This document shows, one piece after another, positions 16,615-25,297 of a DNA stretch of 64,000 nt. The notes under the pieces are model-generated. The model was not told where the DNA came from. It was given only the letters and a program-made list of their open reading frames with translations, and made no database searches. Location of the stretch: contig CANLRB010000022.1 of NCBI GenBank assembly GCA_947493455.1, positions 1 through 64,000 on the forward strand, in the 5' to 3' direction. How positions within the stretch are numbered: the first letter of the stretch is position 1; each line of letters begins with the position of its first letter. Source of the stretch: an uncultured Pseudoalteromonas sp. GTDB lineage: Bacteria > Pseudomonadota > Gammaproteobacteria > Enterobacterales > Alteromonadaceae. A program made the position numbers and the translations under genes.

Positions 16615-17340
16615 ATGAATCAAGAATATCTTAAAAAAACTGAGATAGTTAATTTTGAACACCCCACTATCCAATCATTAATAACAGAGCGAAAATGGCA
16701 TGAACTTGATGACTACAACAAGATTGGCACTGCTTATCAGTTTGTAAAAGACGAAATACTATTTGGCTATAACGAAAGCGACGATATTTCCGCAAGTGAA
16801 GTTTTATCTGACGGATACGGGCAATGTAACACTAAGGGCAACCTTTTAATGGCCTTATTACGTGGATTAAGAATTCAGTGCCGATTTCACGGGTTTACAA
16901 TAGATCAGCAATTACAAAAAGGAGCTATTCCTACCTATGTCTTTTGGTTAGCGCCCAAATACATTATTCACAGTTGGGTTGAAGTTTACTTTGAAGGACG
17001 TTGGATCAACTTAGAGGGCTTTATTTTAGACAATCAATATCTCACTTCAATACAGCAAAAGTTTAATCAAATAAAAGACAATTTCTGTGGTTATGGTGTT
17101 GCAACAAAATGTTTTTCATCACCAGATACAGATTGGCGCGGAACCGACACATATATTCAAAAAGAAGGGATTCACGACGACTTTGGACTTTATAATTCCC
17201 CTGATGAGTTTTATCTTGAGAAAGGCACTAATTTGTCTGGAGTCAAACGCTGGATGTATCAAAAAGTGATCCGCCACCTAATAAATTTCAATGTCACTAA
17301 TCTAAGAAAAAATAAAGCGCTGGAGGTACAAAATGCATAG
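16615..17340 (+). CDS. Transglutaminase-like superfamily protein
   Basis: A 241-residue protein without a signal peptide. The transglutaminase/protease-like core is visible: GYGQCNTKGNLLMALLRGL supplies the nucleophile Cys71, HSWVEVYFEGRW supplies His119, and an acidic residue follows (E134 or D139), with the typical Trp after His. The substrate is unknown. It is sandwiched between two CDF transporter genes (10 bp after one, 8-bp overlap with the next) with a strong AAGGAAG site, so it is co-expressed with metal export. A role in processing or cross-linking a metal-stress target is speculative. Confidence 0.8.
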   Translation: MNQEYLKKTEIVNFEHPTIQSLITERKWHELDDYNKIGTAYQFVKDEILFGYNESDDISASEVLSDGYGQCNTKGNLLMALLRGLRIQCRFHGFTIDQQLQKGAIPTYVFWLAPKYIIHSWVEVYFEGRWINLEGFILDNQYLTSIQQKFNQIKDNFCGYGVATKCFSSPDTDWRGTDTYIQKEGIHDDFGLYNSPDEFYLEKGTNLSGVKRWMYQKVIRHLINFNVTNLRKNKALEVQNA

Positions 17341-18223
17341 TCATAGTCATCAACATGGAACAGACGACAGGATTGGTTGGGCATTTTTTCTGAATGTTAC
17401 CTTTACGATCATCGAATTTATTGGTGGTTGGCTCACCAACAGTACCGCTATTATGGCTGATGCGGTGCATGACTTAGGAGATAGTTTATCGATTGGCTTT
17501 GCATGGATATTAAGTCGTTTTTCAAACAAAGCAGCACCAGATAAATACAGCTATGGTTATCGCCGACTTACACTGTTCGGGGCATTGGTAAATGGCGTTG
17601 TATTAGTAATTGGCTCAATTTGGGTTTTGTTTGAAGCAATACCAAGGCTAACCACCCCTGAAATGCCTGTAGTTGAAGGAATGTTAGGGTTAGCGATACT
17701 CGGTGTTGCCGTAAATGGGTATGCCGTATTCAAATTAAAAGCTGGGGAAACTTTAAATGAAAAAGTACTAACTTGGCACTTACTGGAAGATGTTCTGGGT
17801 TGGGTCGCCGTTCTAATTGTTACAATTGTGTTGTTATTTGTAGAACTGCCAATACTAGACCCACTGCTATCAATTGGTTTTACATTATTTATTTTATTTA
17901 ATGTTTTCAGAAATCTAAAATCTACACTTGTTTTGTTTCTTCAAGCCGCTCCAGATGAAGAAACTCAACAAAATATCAAACAAACTTTAATTAAATTACC
18001 TGAAGTTAATGGGGTTCATCACATGCACTTTTGGTCGTTAGATGGAGAAAGTCATGTACTAACTGCTCATTTGGAGTTATCTAAAAACTCAAGTGTGAAT
18101 GAACTCGTTGCATTAAAACAAACTATCGCAATTGAACTTTCAGAATATAAATTGTCTCATACAACCATTGAGTTTGAGTTTCCTAAAGAAACTTGCAGAG
18201 ATGAGCATGAAAAAGTAACATAG
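17333..18223 (+). CDS. CDF-family cation efflux transporter (CzcD/ZitB-like)
   Basis: A 296-residue inner-membrane antiporter that exports divalent cations such as Zn, Cd or Co in exchange for protons. It has an N-terminal His cluster (MHSHSHQHG), six helices, the helix-2 site ADAVHDLGDSLS (HxxxD), the helix-5 site HLLEDVLGWVAV (HxxxD), and a C-terminal cytoplasmic domain with HHMHFWSLDGE and HLELS. The length is normal for the family. GGAGG lies 6 bp before the ATG, which overlaps the transglutaminase-like gene by 8 bp. Confidence 0.93.
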   Translation: MHSHSHQHGTDDRIGWAFFLNVTFTIIEFIGGWLTNSTAIMADAVHDLGDSLSIGFAWILSRFSNKAAPDKYSYGYRRLTLFGALVNGVVLVIGSIWVLFEAIPRLTTPEMPVVEGMLGLAILGVAVNGYAVFKLKAGETLNEKVLTWHLLEDVLGWVAVLIVTIVLLFVELPILDPLLSIGFTLFILFNVFRNLKSTLVLFLQAAPDEETQQNIKQTLIKLPEVNGVHHMHFWSLDGESHVLTAHLELSKNSSVNELVALKQTIAIELSEYKLSHTTIEFEFPKETCRDEHEKVT

Positions 18224-18275
18224 AGCTAGTCTCAACTGTCGCTTCTTGTTATAGTTTTATCTCACAATTTTATGG

Positions 18276-18635
18276 GTGTCTATTTTGAATTTCACTGTTG
18301 CTTTAAGGATAATATTAGTTCTTTCGATTGTTCTACAATCGATAAGCTCTATTGCGTCTGCAACTTCTGAGAATCATCAAATCGATGTAGAGCACCTGCA
18401 AACTCAACATGACCATAAAGATGATCGCGATATTTTAAATGAAAACGCTGATGATGAACCTCATGATATCAAGGATTGTCATCATTGTGGTCATTGTAGC
18501 GGCAGCCACTTATCTTGGATATTAATTAGCAATTCAAATAGTGCAACAAAGTTGTATAACAACAATCTAATACCTTATCAATTCGATCAAACAAAAGAAT
18601 TTTTAGACGCTATATTACGCCCACCTATTTCTTAA
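18276..18635 (+). CDS. Small secreted His/Cys-rich protein upstream of czcC
   Basis: A 119-residue protein read from GTG at 18276, with a signal peptide (to about residue 29, IASA) and a His/Asp-rich mature segment including QHDHKDDRD and the cluster DCHHCGHCSGSH. It ends ILRPPIS, echoing the RPPI end of the CopL-like protein in the copper operon. It is probably a periplasmic metal-binding accessory for the RND pump that follows. No enzymatic motif is visible. Confidence 0.7.
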   Translation: MSILNFTVALRIILVLSIVLQSISSIASATSENHQIDVEHLQTQHDHKDDRDILNENADDEPHDIKDCHHCGHCSGSHLSWILISNSNSATKLYNNNLIPYQFDQTKEFLDAILRPPIS

Positions 18636-18657
18636 ATTTCTAAATTTATATCCGTCC

Positions 18658-18682
18658 ATTTATCGATTAAAAATCGGTAAAT
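18658..18682. other. Hairpin between the His-rich gene and czcC
   Basis: ATTTATCGATT (18658-18668) pairs with AATCGGTAAAT (18672-18682) with one G-U wobble and an AAA loop. No T run follows, so it is more likely an RNA structure or operator than a terminator. It lies 36 bp before czcC. Confidence 0.45.
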
Positions 18683-18717
18683 GAGAGATGATTAATACTT
18701 AAAATTTAAGAAGTCTT

Positions 18718-19935
18718 ATGTATAAATATATAAAAAATACAGGCACTTGCCTGTCATTCTGCCTGCTTGTAAGTATTTCATATGCCGCTTACAGCAAGCA
18801 AAAAAGTGAGTCGTGGTTAGACACACAAATAAATAAAGATCCCGAAATAATTGAAGCAAGAGAGTTGTTAATCGCAAGCAATCATCATGCAAAAAGCTTA
18901 ACTCAGGCAATATATAACCCTGAGCTTGACGCAAGTTTTGAGAAAGAAGGTGATTTTAATAACTATTCAATCGGTTTGAGTCAGACCATTGATTTTTGGG
19001 ATAAACGCTCTGCCAATACGTCAATTGGCGAGATAACTCTTTATGCCAGCCAGCAGCACTTATTGAATTTAATCGATTCAAAAAAGGCCGATGCGTTAAT
19101 TGCTTTGACAAATTGGCAATCAGCGAAAGATACTGCACAGCTATTTACGGAGAGAGAAAGTCAACTGCAAACCTTACTTAGTATTGTGGAAGACAAACAA
19201 AAGGCGGGAATACTTGAGCCTCTAGATGCTGAGCTGGTTTACTTAAACTTGTCTCAAGTTTTTAGTGAAATAGCTGAATATCAAATAGAGCTAAAAAATG
19301 CTGAGGTTAAAGTTAAAGAGCTGCTGCCTGATTGGACACCAGAGTTAGCCAGTAAAATCTCTATTGATTTCGATGTTGAAAACTATTCATACAAAGCTGA
19401 ATGGATTGAACAACACCCCCAAGTACAATTGGCTAAAGCAAAATGGAAAGAGCAACAAGCTAAAGCACAACTAACAACCATAGAGAATAAAGCTAATCCC
19501 ACCATAGGGATTAGCGCAGGAAAAAATAGTGACGATAATATCGTTGGCTTAACATTCTCTATGCCTTTGAATATCAGAAATAACTATTCCGATGCTACTA
19601 AAGCGGCATATTCAGAAGCCGTTGCTGCGGAAGCTTATTTCCAATCCATTTATCGAAAACGCTCTTTTGAAGCTCAGGCCAACTATGAATCCCTCATGAT
19701 CAGTAAAAAATACTATCAGCGATGGCAAAACCTTATGCAAAACCGAATTGATAATAGCGCGAGGTTGCTAAACGCTCGTTGGGAGGCTGGAGACATCAAT
19801 ACTTCAGACTATCTAATAGCGTTGAGCCAAAGAGCTGATGGATTGCACTCAGGCATTCAACTAGAAAAACAATTTAGACTCTCTGAAATAGCCTTCATTT
19901 GGAGCATGGGTCAATTATCTAAGTTTAAGATTTAA
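18718..19935 (+). CDS. czcC: CzcC-type outer-membrane efflux protein (TolC family)
   Basis: A 405-residue TolC-family protein with a signal peptide (to about residue 24), paired coiled-coil segments (for example LIEVE/QLQTLLSIVEDKQKAG and the second-repeat WKEQQAKAQLTTIENKA) and the short NPTIGISAG and GLTFSMPL strands of the channel. It is the outer-membrane part of the second RND system. Short for TolC relatives, it matches the CzcC branch in length. It is followed by the adaptor gene after 54 bp. Confidence 0.88.
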   Translation: MYKYIKNTGTCLSFCLLVSISYAAYSKQKSESWLDTQINKDPEIIEARELLIASNHHAKSLTQAIYNPELDASFEKEGDFNNYSIGLSQTIDFWDKRSANTSIGEITLYASQQHLLNLIDSKKADALIALTNWQSAKDTAQLFTERESQLQTLLSIVEDKQKAGILEPLDAELVYLNLSQVFSEIAEYQIELKNAEVKVKELLPDWTPELASKISIDFDVENYSYKAEWIEQHPQVQLAKAKWKEQQAKAQLTTIENKANPTIGISAGKNSDDNIVGLTFSMPLNIRNNYSDATKAAYSEAVAAEAYFQSIYRKRSFEAQANYESLMISKKYYQRWQNLMQNRIDNSARLLNARWEAGDINTSDYLIALSQRADGLHSGIQLEKQFRLSEIAFIWSMGQLSKFKI

Positions 19936-19989
19936 TTAGTTAAAACGGCAATTAGAAATCTTAAACGTTAAAAGAATATAGGTAAAAAA

Positions 19990-21279
19990 ATGAATACATT
20001 ATTTAGCAAAAAATTATTAGCAATAGTAATTAGTGGACTTTTTTTAGGTGGGACATTAAGCGGTGAAGTGTATGCTCTACAAGTAAATACAATTGAACCT
20101 GTAACAGCAAATCCCAAAAAACATAAACACGAACACTCGGAAAGTGAAGAAAATCATGTAGAAGAAGGCCATCAGGAAAATGAAGGCAACCATTCTGAAA
20201 AAGACACAGAACATGACGAACATGGTCACGACCAAGAGAGCAAAAATAAAGAAACTGAAGAGGAACATGAAGAAGGTATTACTCTAAGCCCTCAAAAAAT
20301 GTCACTAGCCAATATTAAAGTTCAAAGCATAAGACCTGATTATCAATTCAGTACAATCTATGCGCCCGGAGAGGTCAAAGTAGATGGTTATAGCAGCTAT
20401 GTCGTTTCTCCCCGTACCGAGTCAGTGATAATAAGCAGACATACTGCACTCGGTGAACACGTAGAAAAAGGACAAAAGCTGGTCACCCTATTTAGTGAAG
20501 CAATGGCTCAAGCTCAAGCTGACTACTTGATTGCGTCAACTGAATGGCAGCGAGTAAAGAAATTAGGCAACAAAACAGTAAGTGAAAGTCGTTTACTTCA
20601 GGCTCAAACCACATTTAACGCCACATACGGAAAACTTATCGCACTAGGGTTAACTGAAAAAGCGATAAAAGACATATCAAATAAAGACATAACTTCGTTT
20701 GGCCAATATTCGCTAGTAGCTCAGCGAGAAGGAGTAGTTTTACAAGATGACTTCACCCAAGGCCAACGAGTCGATGCGGGTGATACTATCATGCTTTTGG
20801 CAGATGAAAATAAGCTGTGGGTGGAAGCTAAAGTATCACCCAACAAAAAGCTCAATCTATCAATCAACTCTCCGGCAATAGTTAAATTAGAAGGAGAGGA
20901 TTATAAGGCAAAAGTTATTCAGGAAGCCCACACGATTGATCCCATCACTAGAACTCGAATCATTCGCCTAAGTGTTAATAATGCAGATGACAATCTCCAT
21001 TCAGGCATGTTTGTTAAAGTATATTTTCAATTTGCCACTGAACAAAAAGTTATGGCTGTTCCAGAAGAAGCTTTAATTAGAAGTGCGGACGGAGACTGGA
21101 CCGTCTTTGTTGAGGATCATCCCGGTGAATTCAAAGCGAAAGAGGTTGAGTTAGGTCGTGCACTAGGTAATTTCAGAGAAATTTTTGGTTTAGAAAGTGG
21201 TACTCGTGTGGTAACTCAAGGAGCGTTTTTTGTTGCTTCTGAAATAGCTAAAGGCGGATTTGATCCGCATAACCATTAA
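19990..21279 (+). CDS. czcB: CzcB-type periplasmic adaptor with His/Glu-rich N terminus
   Basis: A 429-residue membrane-fusion protein. After the signal/anchor (residues about 8-28) comes a highly charged His/Glu/Asp-rich segment (about residues 37-94) that should bind divalent cations. The adaptor core follows: a VSPRTESVIISRHTALGE-like lipoyl half, the helical hairpin AQADYLIASTEWQRVKKL, the second half GVVLQDDFTQGQRVDAGDT, and beta-barrel parts (TIDPITRTRIIRLSVNN, GMFVKVYFQF). It ends DPHNH. It lies 11 bp before czcA. Confidence 0.92.
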   Translation: MNTLFSKKLLAIVISGLFLGGTLSGEVYALQVNTIEPVTANPKKHKHEHSESEENHVEEGHQENEGNHSEKDTEHDEHGHDQESKNKETEEEHEEGITLSPQKMSLANIKVQSIRPDYQFSTIYAPGEVKVDGYSSYVVSPRTESVIISRHTALGEHVEKGQKLVTLFSEAMAQAQADYLIASTEWQRVKKLGNKTVSESRLLQAQTTFNATYGKLIALGLTEKAIKDISNKDITSFGQYSLVAQREGVVLQDDFTQGQRVDAGDTIMLLADENKLWVEAKVSPNKKLNLSINSPAIVKLEGEDYKAKVIQEAHTIDPITRTRIIRLSVNNADDNLHSGMFVKVYFQFATEQKVMAVPEEALIRSADGDWTVFVEDHPGEFKAKEVELGRALGNFREIFGLESGTRVVTQGAFFVASEIAKGGFDPHNH

Positions 21280-21290
21280 GGAGAGACGCT

Positions 21291-24200
21291 ATGTTTAATA
21301 AAATTATAGATTGGTCTGTAAACAACCGACTCCTTATATTGATTGCCTTATTTGCCACTATTGTTGGCGCAATAATGGTGATCCCCAAACTGAACTTAGA
21401 TGCTTTCCCAGATGTAACCAATGTTCAAGTCGCTGTTAACACTGAAGCACCGGGGCTTGCAGCAGAAGAAGTGGAACAACTCATTACTTATCCGATTGAA
21501 GCGGTCATGTATGCGTTACCTGATGTTGAACAAGTACGTTCAATTTCCAAAACAGGATTATCTGGCGTTACTGTCGTCTTTAAAGAAGGGACAGATATCT
21601 ATTTTGCTCGGCAGCTCGTCTTTGAACGGCTTCAAGCAGCAAAAGAGTTGATACCTGACGGTGTAGGTACGCCTGAAATGGGACCAAATACGTCTGGGCT
21701 AGGACAAGTATTTCAATACTTGCTCGTGTCAGATAAAGACGCAGGATATGACTCAATGGCATTAAGAAGTTTAAATGATTGGATAATTAAATTGCTCATT
21801 ATGCCAGTCGATGGTGTCACCGACGTCTTATCTTTCGGCGGAAACGTTAGGCAGTATCAAGTTACCGTAGATCCATCTAAGCTCCTTGCATATAAATTAT
21901 CACAAGAAGATATCGTTAAGTCGCTTGATAGTAACAATGCCAACGTTGGCGGTTGGTATATGAATCGAGGGCAAGAGCAACTTGTCATCCGAGGAACAGG
22001 CTGGTTCGAAAGTGGTGAAGCAGGCATTAGCAACATTAAGCAAGTACCTGTAAAAACCGTTGATGGTACAGTCGTGACAGTTTCCGATATCGCCAAAGTC
22101 GAATTAGGCAGTGAGATTCGACAAGGTGCGGTCACTATGACCCGAAAAACAGCAGATGGAAAGGTTGAAAACTTGGGTGAAGTCGTATCAGGCATTGTGC
22201 TAAAACGTATGGGTTCAAATACAAAAGCAACCATTGATGGTATTAACGCAAGAATCCCTTTGATCAATCAGGCGTTACCTAACGGTGTTCGCTTCGAACC
22301 CTTCTATGATCAAGCTGATTTAATCGAAAAAGCAGTCAGTACCGTAGTAAATGCACTCTCACTTGCCTTTATCTTTATTTGTATCGTACTAGCACTTTTC
22401 TTAATGAATTTAAGAGCGACTTTTCTTGTCCTTATTTCGATCCCTATTTCAATAGGCATTGCGCTGATGATAATGGCTTGGTGGGGTATATCGGCAAACC
22501 TTATGTCGCTAGGTGGCATTGCGGTAGCAATTGGTATGCTGGTCGATGGCTCGGTTGTGATGGTTGAAAACATGTTTAAACATTTAAACCGACCAGACGC
22601 TACTCATAAACAAAATGTGCAAGAACGCGTACCAAGTTCTGATATTGATCCACATGCTGTAGAGCAAGACGATCATGGAATTAAATTACGACTAAAACAA
22701 GCAGGGAAAGAAGTTGCAAGACCTGTCTTTTTTGCTGCATCTGTCATTTTGGTAGTGTTCTTACCTTTGTTTAGCTTTGAAGGCGTAGAAGCCAAACTCT
22801 TCCAACCGATGGCTGTTAGTATCATTTTGGCTATTATTTCGGCCATTGTAGTTGCTTTATTTATCGTTCCTGCACTTGCTACTTATATGTTCAAAAAAGG
22901 AGTGAAGGAGAGAGAAAGCTTTGTACTTAAACCATTAAATAACCTTTATAGAAAAGGGCTTAAGTTCGCACTTAAACACACCAAATTAATTGTATCAGCA
23001 TCCTTAATAATGGTTGTGTCTGCATTTTCAATCGTGCCTTATATTGGCACAGAGTTCGTTCCAGAACTGGAAGAAGGTACAATTAACTTAAGGGTTACAC
23101 TCGCTCCTTCTTCAAGCTTGGATACAGCATTAAGTGTCGCACCTATCTTGGAGGATAAATTGATGGCATTTCCTGAAGTAACCTATGCGCTTAGCCGAAT
23201 AGGACGAGCCGAAATCGGAGGTGATCCTGAGCCTGTTAATAATATTGAAATTTATATAGGTTTAAAGCCAGTCGCCGAATGGACCTCTGCCTCGAATCGC
23301 TATGAACTGCAAAATAAAATGGAACGTTCTTTAGAAGAGTTTCCGGGTCTTTTACTCAACTTTTCTCAACCTATTGCGACACGAGTTGACGAACTATTAT
23401 CTGGTGTAAAAGCACAATTAGCGATAAAACTTTTTGGCCCAAATCTAGGCATATTGGCAGCTAAAGGGCAGGAAATTGAATTGGCAATCAAAGACGTTGA
23501 AGGCGCTAGAGATGTCGCTCTTGAACAAATCGCTGGTGAAGCTCAGTTAGTTGTAAAGCCTAACAGACAAGAGCTTTCTCGCTTTGGCCTTTCTGTCAGT
23601 GATGTTATGGAAATTGTACGAGATGGCATTGGTGGTATAGAAGCAGGACAAATCATCAACGGTAATGAGCGTTATGATATATATGTGCGTATAGAAAAAG
23701 AATATCGTAGTAATAAAGAAGCTATTTCTGATATTCGCATTCAGTCTCCAACAGGGGCTTGGGTTCGTCTGGGTGATGTAGCAACTGTCTCCTTTGAATC
23801 TGGCCCACCACAAGTGAGAAGAGACGACGTGCAAAGGCGTGTTGTTATCCAAGCCAACGTGCAAAATAGAGACATGGGTAGTGTTGTTACCGACATCAGT
23901 AAAGTCATCGCAGAAAAGGTTGATTTGCCTGCTGGTTACTCTGTTTCAATAGGTGGTCAATTTGAAAGTCAACAACGAGCACAACAACGGTTAGCTATAG
24001 TGGTTCCTCTATCTTTAGCCCTAATTGCTCTTTTGCTTTACTTCGCATTTGGCTCAGTTGGTCAAGCCATGTTGATTTTAGTTAATGTCCCATTAGCTGT
24101 TATCGGCGGTGTTTTCTCCTTATATTTGTCTGGGCAATACTTGTCCGTGCCAAGCTCCGTTGGCTTCATTACACTATTTGGTGTTGCCGTGTTAAATGGT

Positions 24201-24491
24201 GTGGTTATGGTTGAGAGTATAAACCAACGAATTAGGGATGGCTTGGATGTTGCCCAAGCAGTATTTGAAGGAGCAACTTCGCGTTTAAGACCTGTTCTTA
24301 TGACAGCAATAACATCTGCATTAGGTTTAATACCGATGTTAATGTCAAATGGTGTAGGAGCTGAAATACAACGACCACTGGCAAGTGTTATAGTTGGTGG
24401 TTTGATAACAGCAACATTACTCACATTGTTTGTTTTGCCTGTTTTATATCGCTGGTTCTCCAAAAAGAAAATTGAGGAGTTATCCCGCTAA
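21291..24491 (+). CDS. czcA: CzcA-type heavy-metal RND efflux pump
   Basis: A 1066-residue inner-membrane RND transporter of the heavy-metal efflux class. The opening DAFPDVTNVQVAVNTEAPGL, the helix-4 segment AVAIGMLVDGSVVMVENMF with Asp and Glu of the proton path, and the symmetric second half (PSSVGFITLFGVAVLNGVVMVE) are clear. Helix 4 lacks the DFG of classic CzcA, so the substrate is uncertain: the nearby CadR regulator and CDF genes suggest Zn, Cd, Co or Ni. The cytoplasmic loop after helix 4 appears longer than usual and is His/Asp-rich (about residues 430-465). AAGGAGAG precedes the ATG. Confidence 0.93.
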   Translation: MFNKIIDWSVNNRLLILIALFATIVGAIMVIPKLNLDAFPDVTNVQVAVNTEAPGLAAEEVEQLITYPIEAVMYALPDVEQVRSISKTGLSGVTVVFKEGTDIYFARQLVFERLQAAKELIPDGVGTPEMGPNTSGLGQVFQYLLVSDKDAGYDSMALRSLNDWIIKLLIMPVDGVTDVLSFGGNVRQYQVTVDPSKLLAYKLSQEDIVKSLDSNNANVGGWYMNRGQEQLVIRGTGWFESGEAGISNIKQVPVKTVDGTVVTVSDIAKVELGSEIRQGAVTMTRKTADGKVENLGEVVSGIVLKRMGSNTKATIDGINARIPLINQALPNGVRFEPFYDQADLIEKAVSTVVNALSLAFIFICIVLALFLMNLRATFLVLISIPISIGIALMIMAWWGISANLMSLGGIAVAIGMLVDGSVVMVENMFKHLNRPDATHKQNVQERVPSSDIDPHAVEQDDHGIKLRLKQAGKEVARPVFFAASVILVVFLPLFSFEGVEAKLFQPMAVSIILAIISAIVVALFIVPALATYMFKKGVKERESFVLKPLNNLYRKGLKFALKHTKLIVSASLIMVVSAFSIVPYIGTEFVPELEEGTINLRVTLAPSSSLDTALSVAPILEDKLMAFPEVTYALSRIGRAEIGGDPEPVNNIEIYIGLKPVAEWTSASNRYELQNKMERSLEEFPGLLLNFSQPIATRVDELLSGVKAQLAIKLFGPNLGILAAKGQEIELAIKDVEGARDVALEQIAGEAQLVVKPNRQELSRFGLSVSDVMEIVRDGIGGIEAGQIINGNERYDIYVRIEKEYRSNKEAISDIRIQSPTGAWVRLGDVATVSFESGPPQVRRDDVQRRVVIQANVQNRDMGSVVTDISKVIAEKVDLPAGYSVSIGGQFESQQRAQQRLAIVVPLSLALIALLLYFAFGSVGQAMLILVNVPLAVIGGVFSLYLSGQYLSVPSSVGFITLFGVAVLNGVVMVESINQRIRDGLDVAQAVFEGATSRLRPVLMTAITSALGLIPMLMSNGVGAEIQRPLASVIVGGLITATLLTLFVLPVLYRWFSKKKIEELSR

Positions 24492-24508
24492 TTCAATTTT
24501 CATCAATT

Positions 24509-24549
24509 GTGAAGCTTCCGAATCAAGGAATATGAATTGGAAGCTTCAC
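24509..24549 (+). terminator. Terminator after czcA
   Basis: A perfect 11-bp stem, GTGAAGCTTCC (24509-24519) with GGAAGCTTCAC (24539-24549), is followed by TTTATTG. It lies 18 bp past the czcA stop and before the oppositely oriented hypothetical operon. Confidence 0.7.
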
Positions 24550-24648
24550 TTTATTGCTATCACTAAAAAGCTAGCTATTACGTAAAATTACTAATCTGAT
24601 CGAATATTGAATTTGTTGAAGTCATTCTAGACTCCTTATTTTCGTTAT

Positions 24649-24996
24649 TTAATGAATTTTATTTCGAGACTTTAGTTGTTCCCTCATTTCTAAAACTCGA
24701 TCTACCGAATAAGCTCCCGCCCTCATAACAACCAGTTCAACAAACGAAATATCAATTAACTTATGGTCAGCATCAATCACATAACAACTCTCACTATGTG
24801 TGTATATTTCTAACTTATCCTCATCAGCAGATTTGCTAACAATCTTTGAAGTTACCATTTGCTCAAATGGCCGAAATCTGAATGTTTCGTCGTCAATAAC
24901 AACACCAGATAGAAAATCGCCGAGAAATAGTTTTTCAAATTCTTTGTAGTCGTAGACAGTTACTATGCAGGCATCTTTCAAATAGGTTTTATCCAT
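24649..24996 (-). CDS. Hypothetical protein, third gene of an unknown operon
   Basis: A 115-residue soluble protein that I do not recognise. It is acidic, with alternating beta-like strands (ACIVTVYDYKEF, GVVIDDETFRF) and a basic C-terminal helix (SVDRVLEMREQLKSRNK). There is no signal peptide, membrane segment or catalytic motif. GAGGCAAGG precedes the ATG, which overlaps the upstream gene by 8 bp. It is the last member of a tight three-gene operon with the 102- and 345-residue proteins. Confidence 0.7.
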   Translation of the reverse strand: MDKTYLKDACIVTVYDYKEFEKLFLGDFLSGVVIDDETFRFRPFEQMVTSKIVSKSADEDKLEIYTHSESCYVIDADHKLIDISFVELVVMRAGAYSVDRVLEMREQLKSRNKIH

Positions 24997-25297
24997 TGCC
25001 TTGCCTCACTTTAATCAGCTCTTTAGGTGAATACATATGATCATGCATGAGGTTAAACTCACGAACTGTAACATCTAGCTGTTTTGGCTCGACTTCTAAA
25101 AGATAAAAGTATGCACCGAAAGTTCGATATTCAAGACCGCTAACATTCATCACTTTAGATGTGAACAAGACTTCTCCTTTTTTGTGGTATTCACAATCTT
25201 CCGCAATTGTTGCGTATAACACTTGAGGAGCCTTCTCATTTGGCTCTGAATGAATTGAAATCAATGTAGCGTTAGTTAGTTTTACTCTAGGTTTCAT
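24989..25297 (-). CDS. Hypothetical protein, second gene of an unknown operon
   Basis: A 102-residue soluble protein of unknown family, starting at the ATG at 25297 (MKPRVKLTNAT), which is preceded by GGGAG and overlaps the upstream stop as ATGA. It is predicted to be mostly beta strand (TLISIHSEPNEKAPQVLYATI, YRTFGAYFYLLEVEP). It contains no recognisable motif. The translational coupling to both neighbours suggests the three proteins act together. Confidence 0.7.
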   Translation of the reverse strand: MKPRVKLTNATLISIHSEPNEKAPQVLYATIAEDCEYHKKGEVLFTSKVMNVSGLEYRTFGAYFYLLEVEPKQLDVTVREFNLMHDHMYSPKELIKVRQGNG

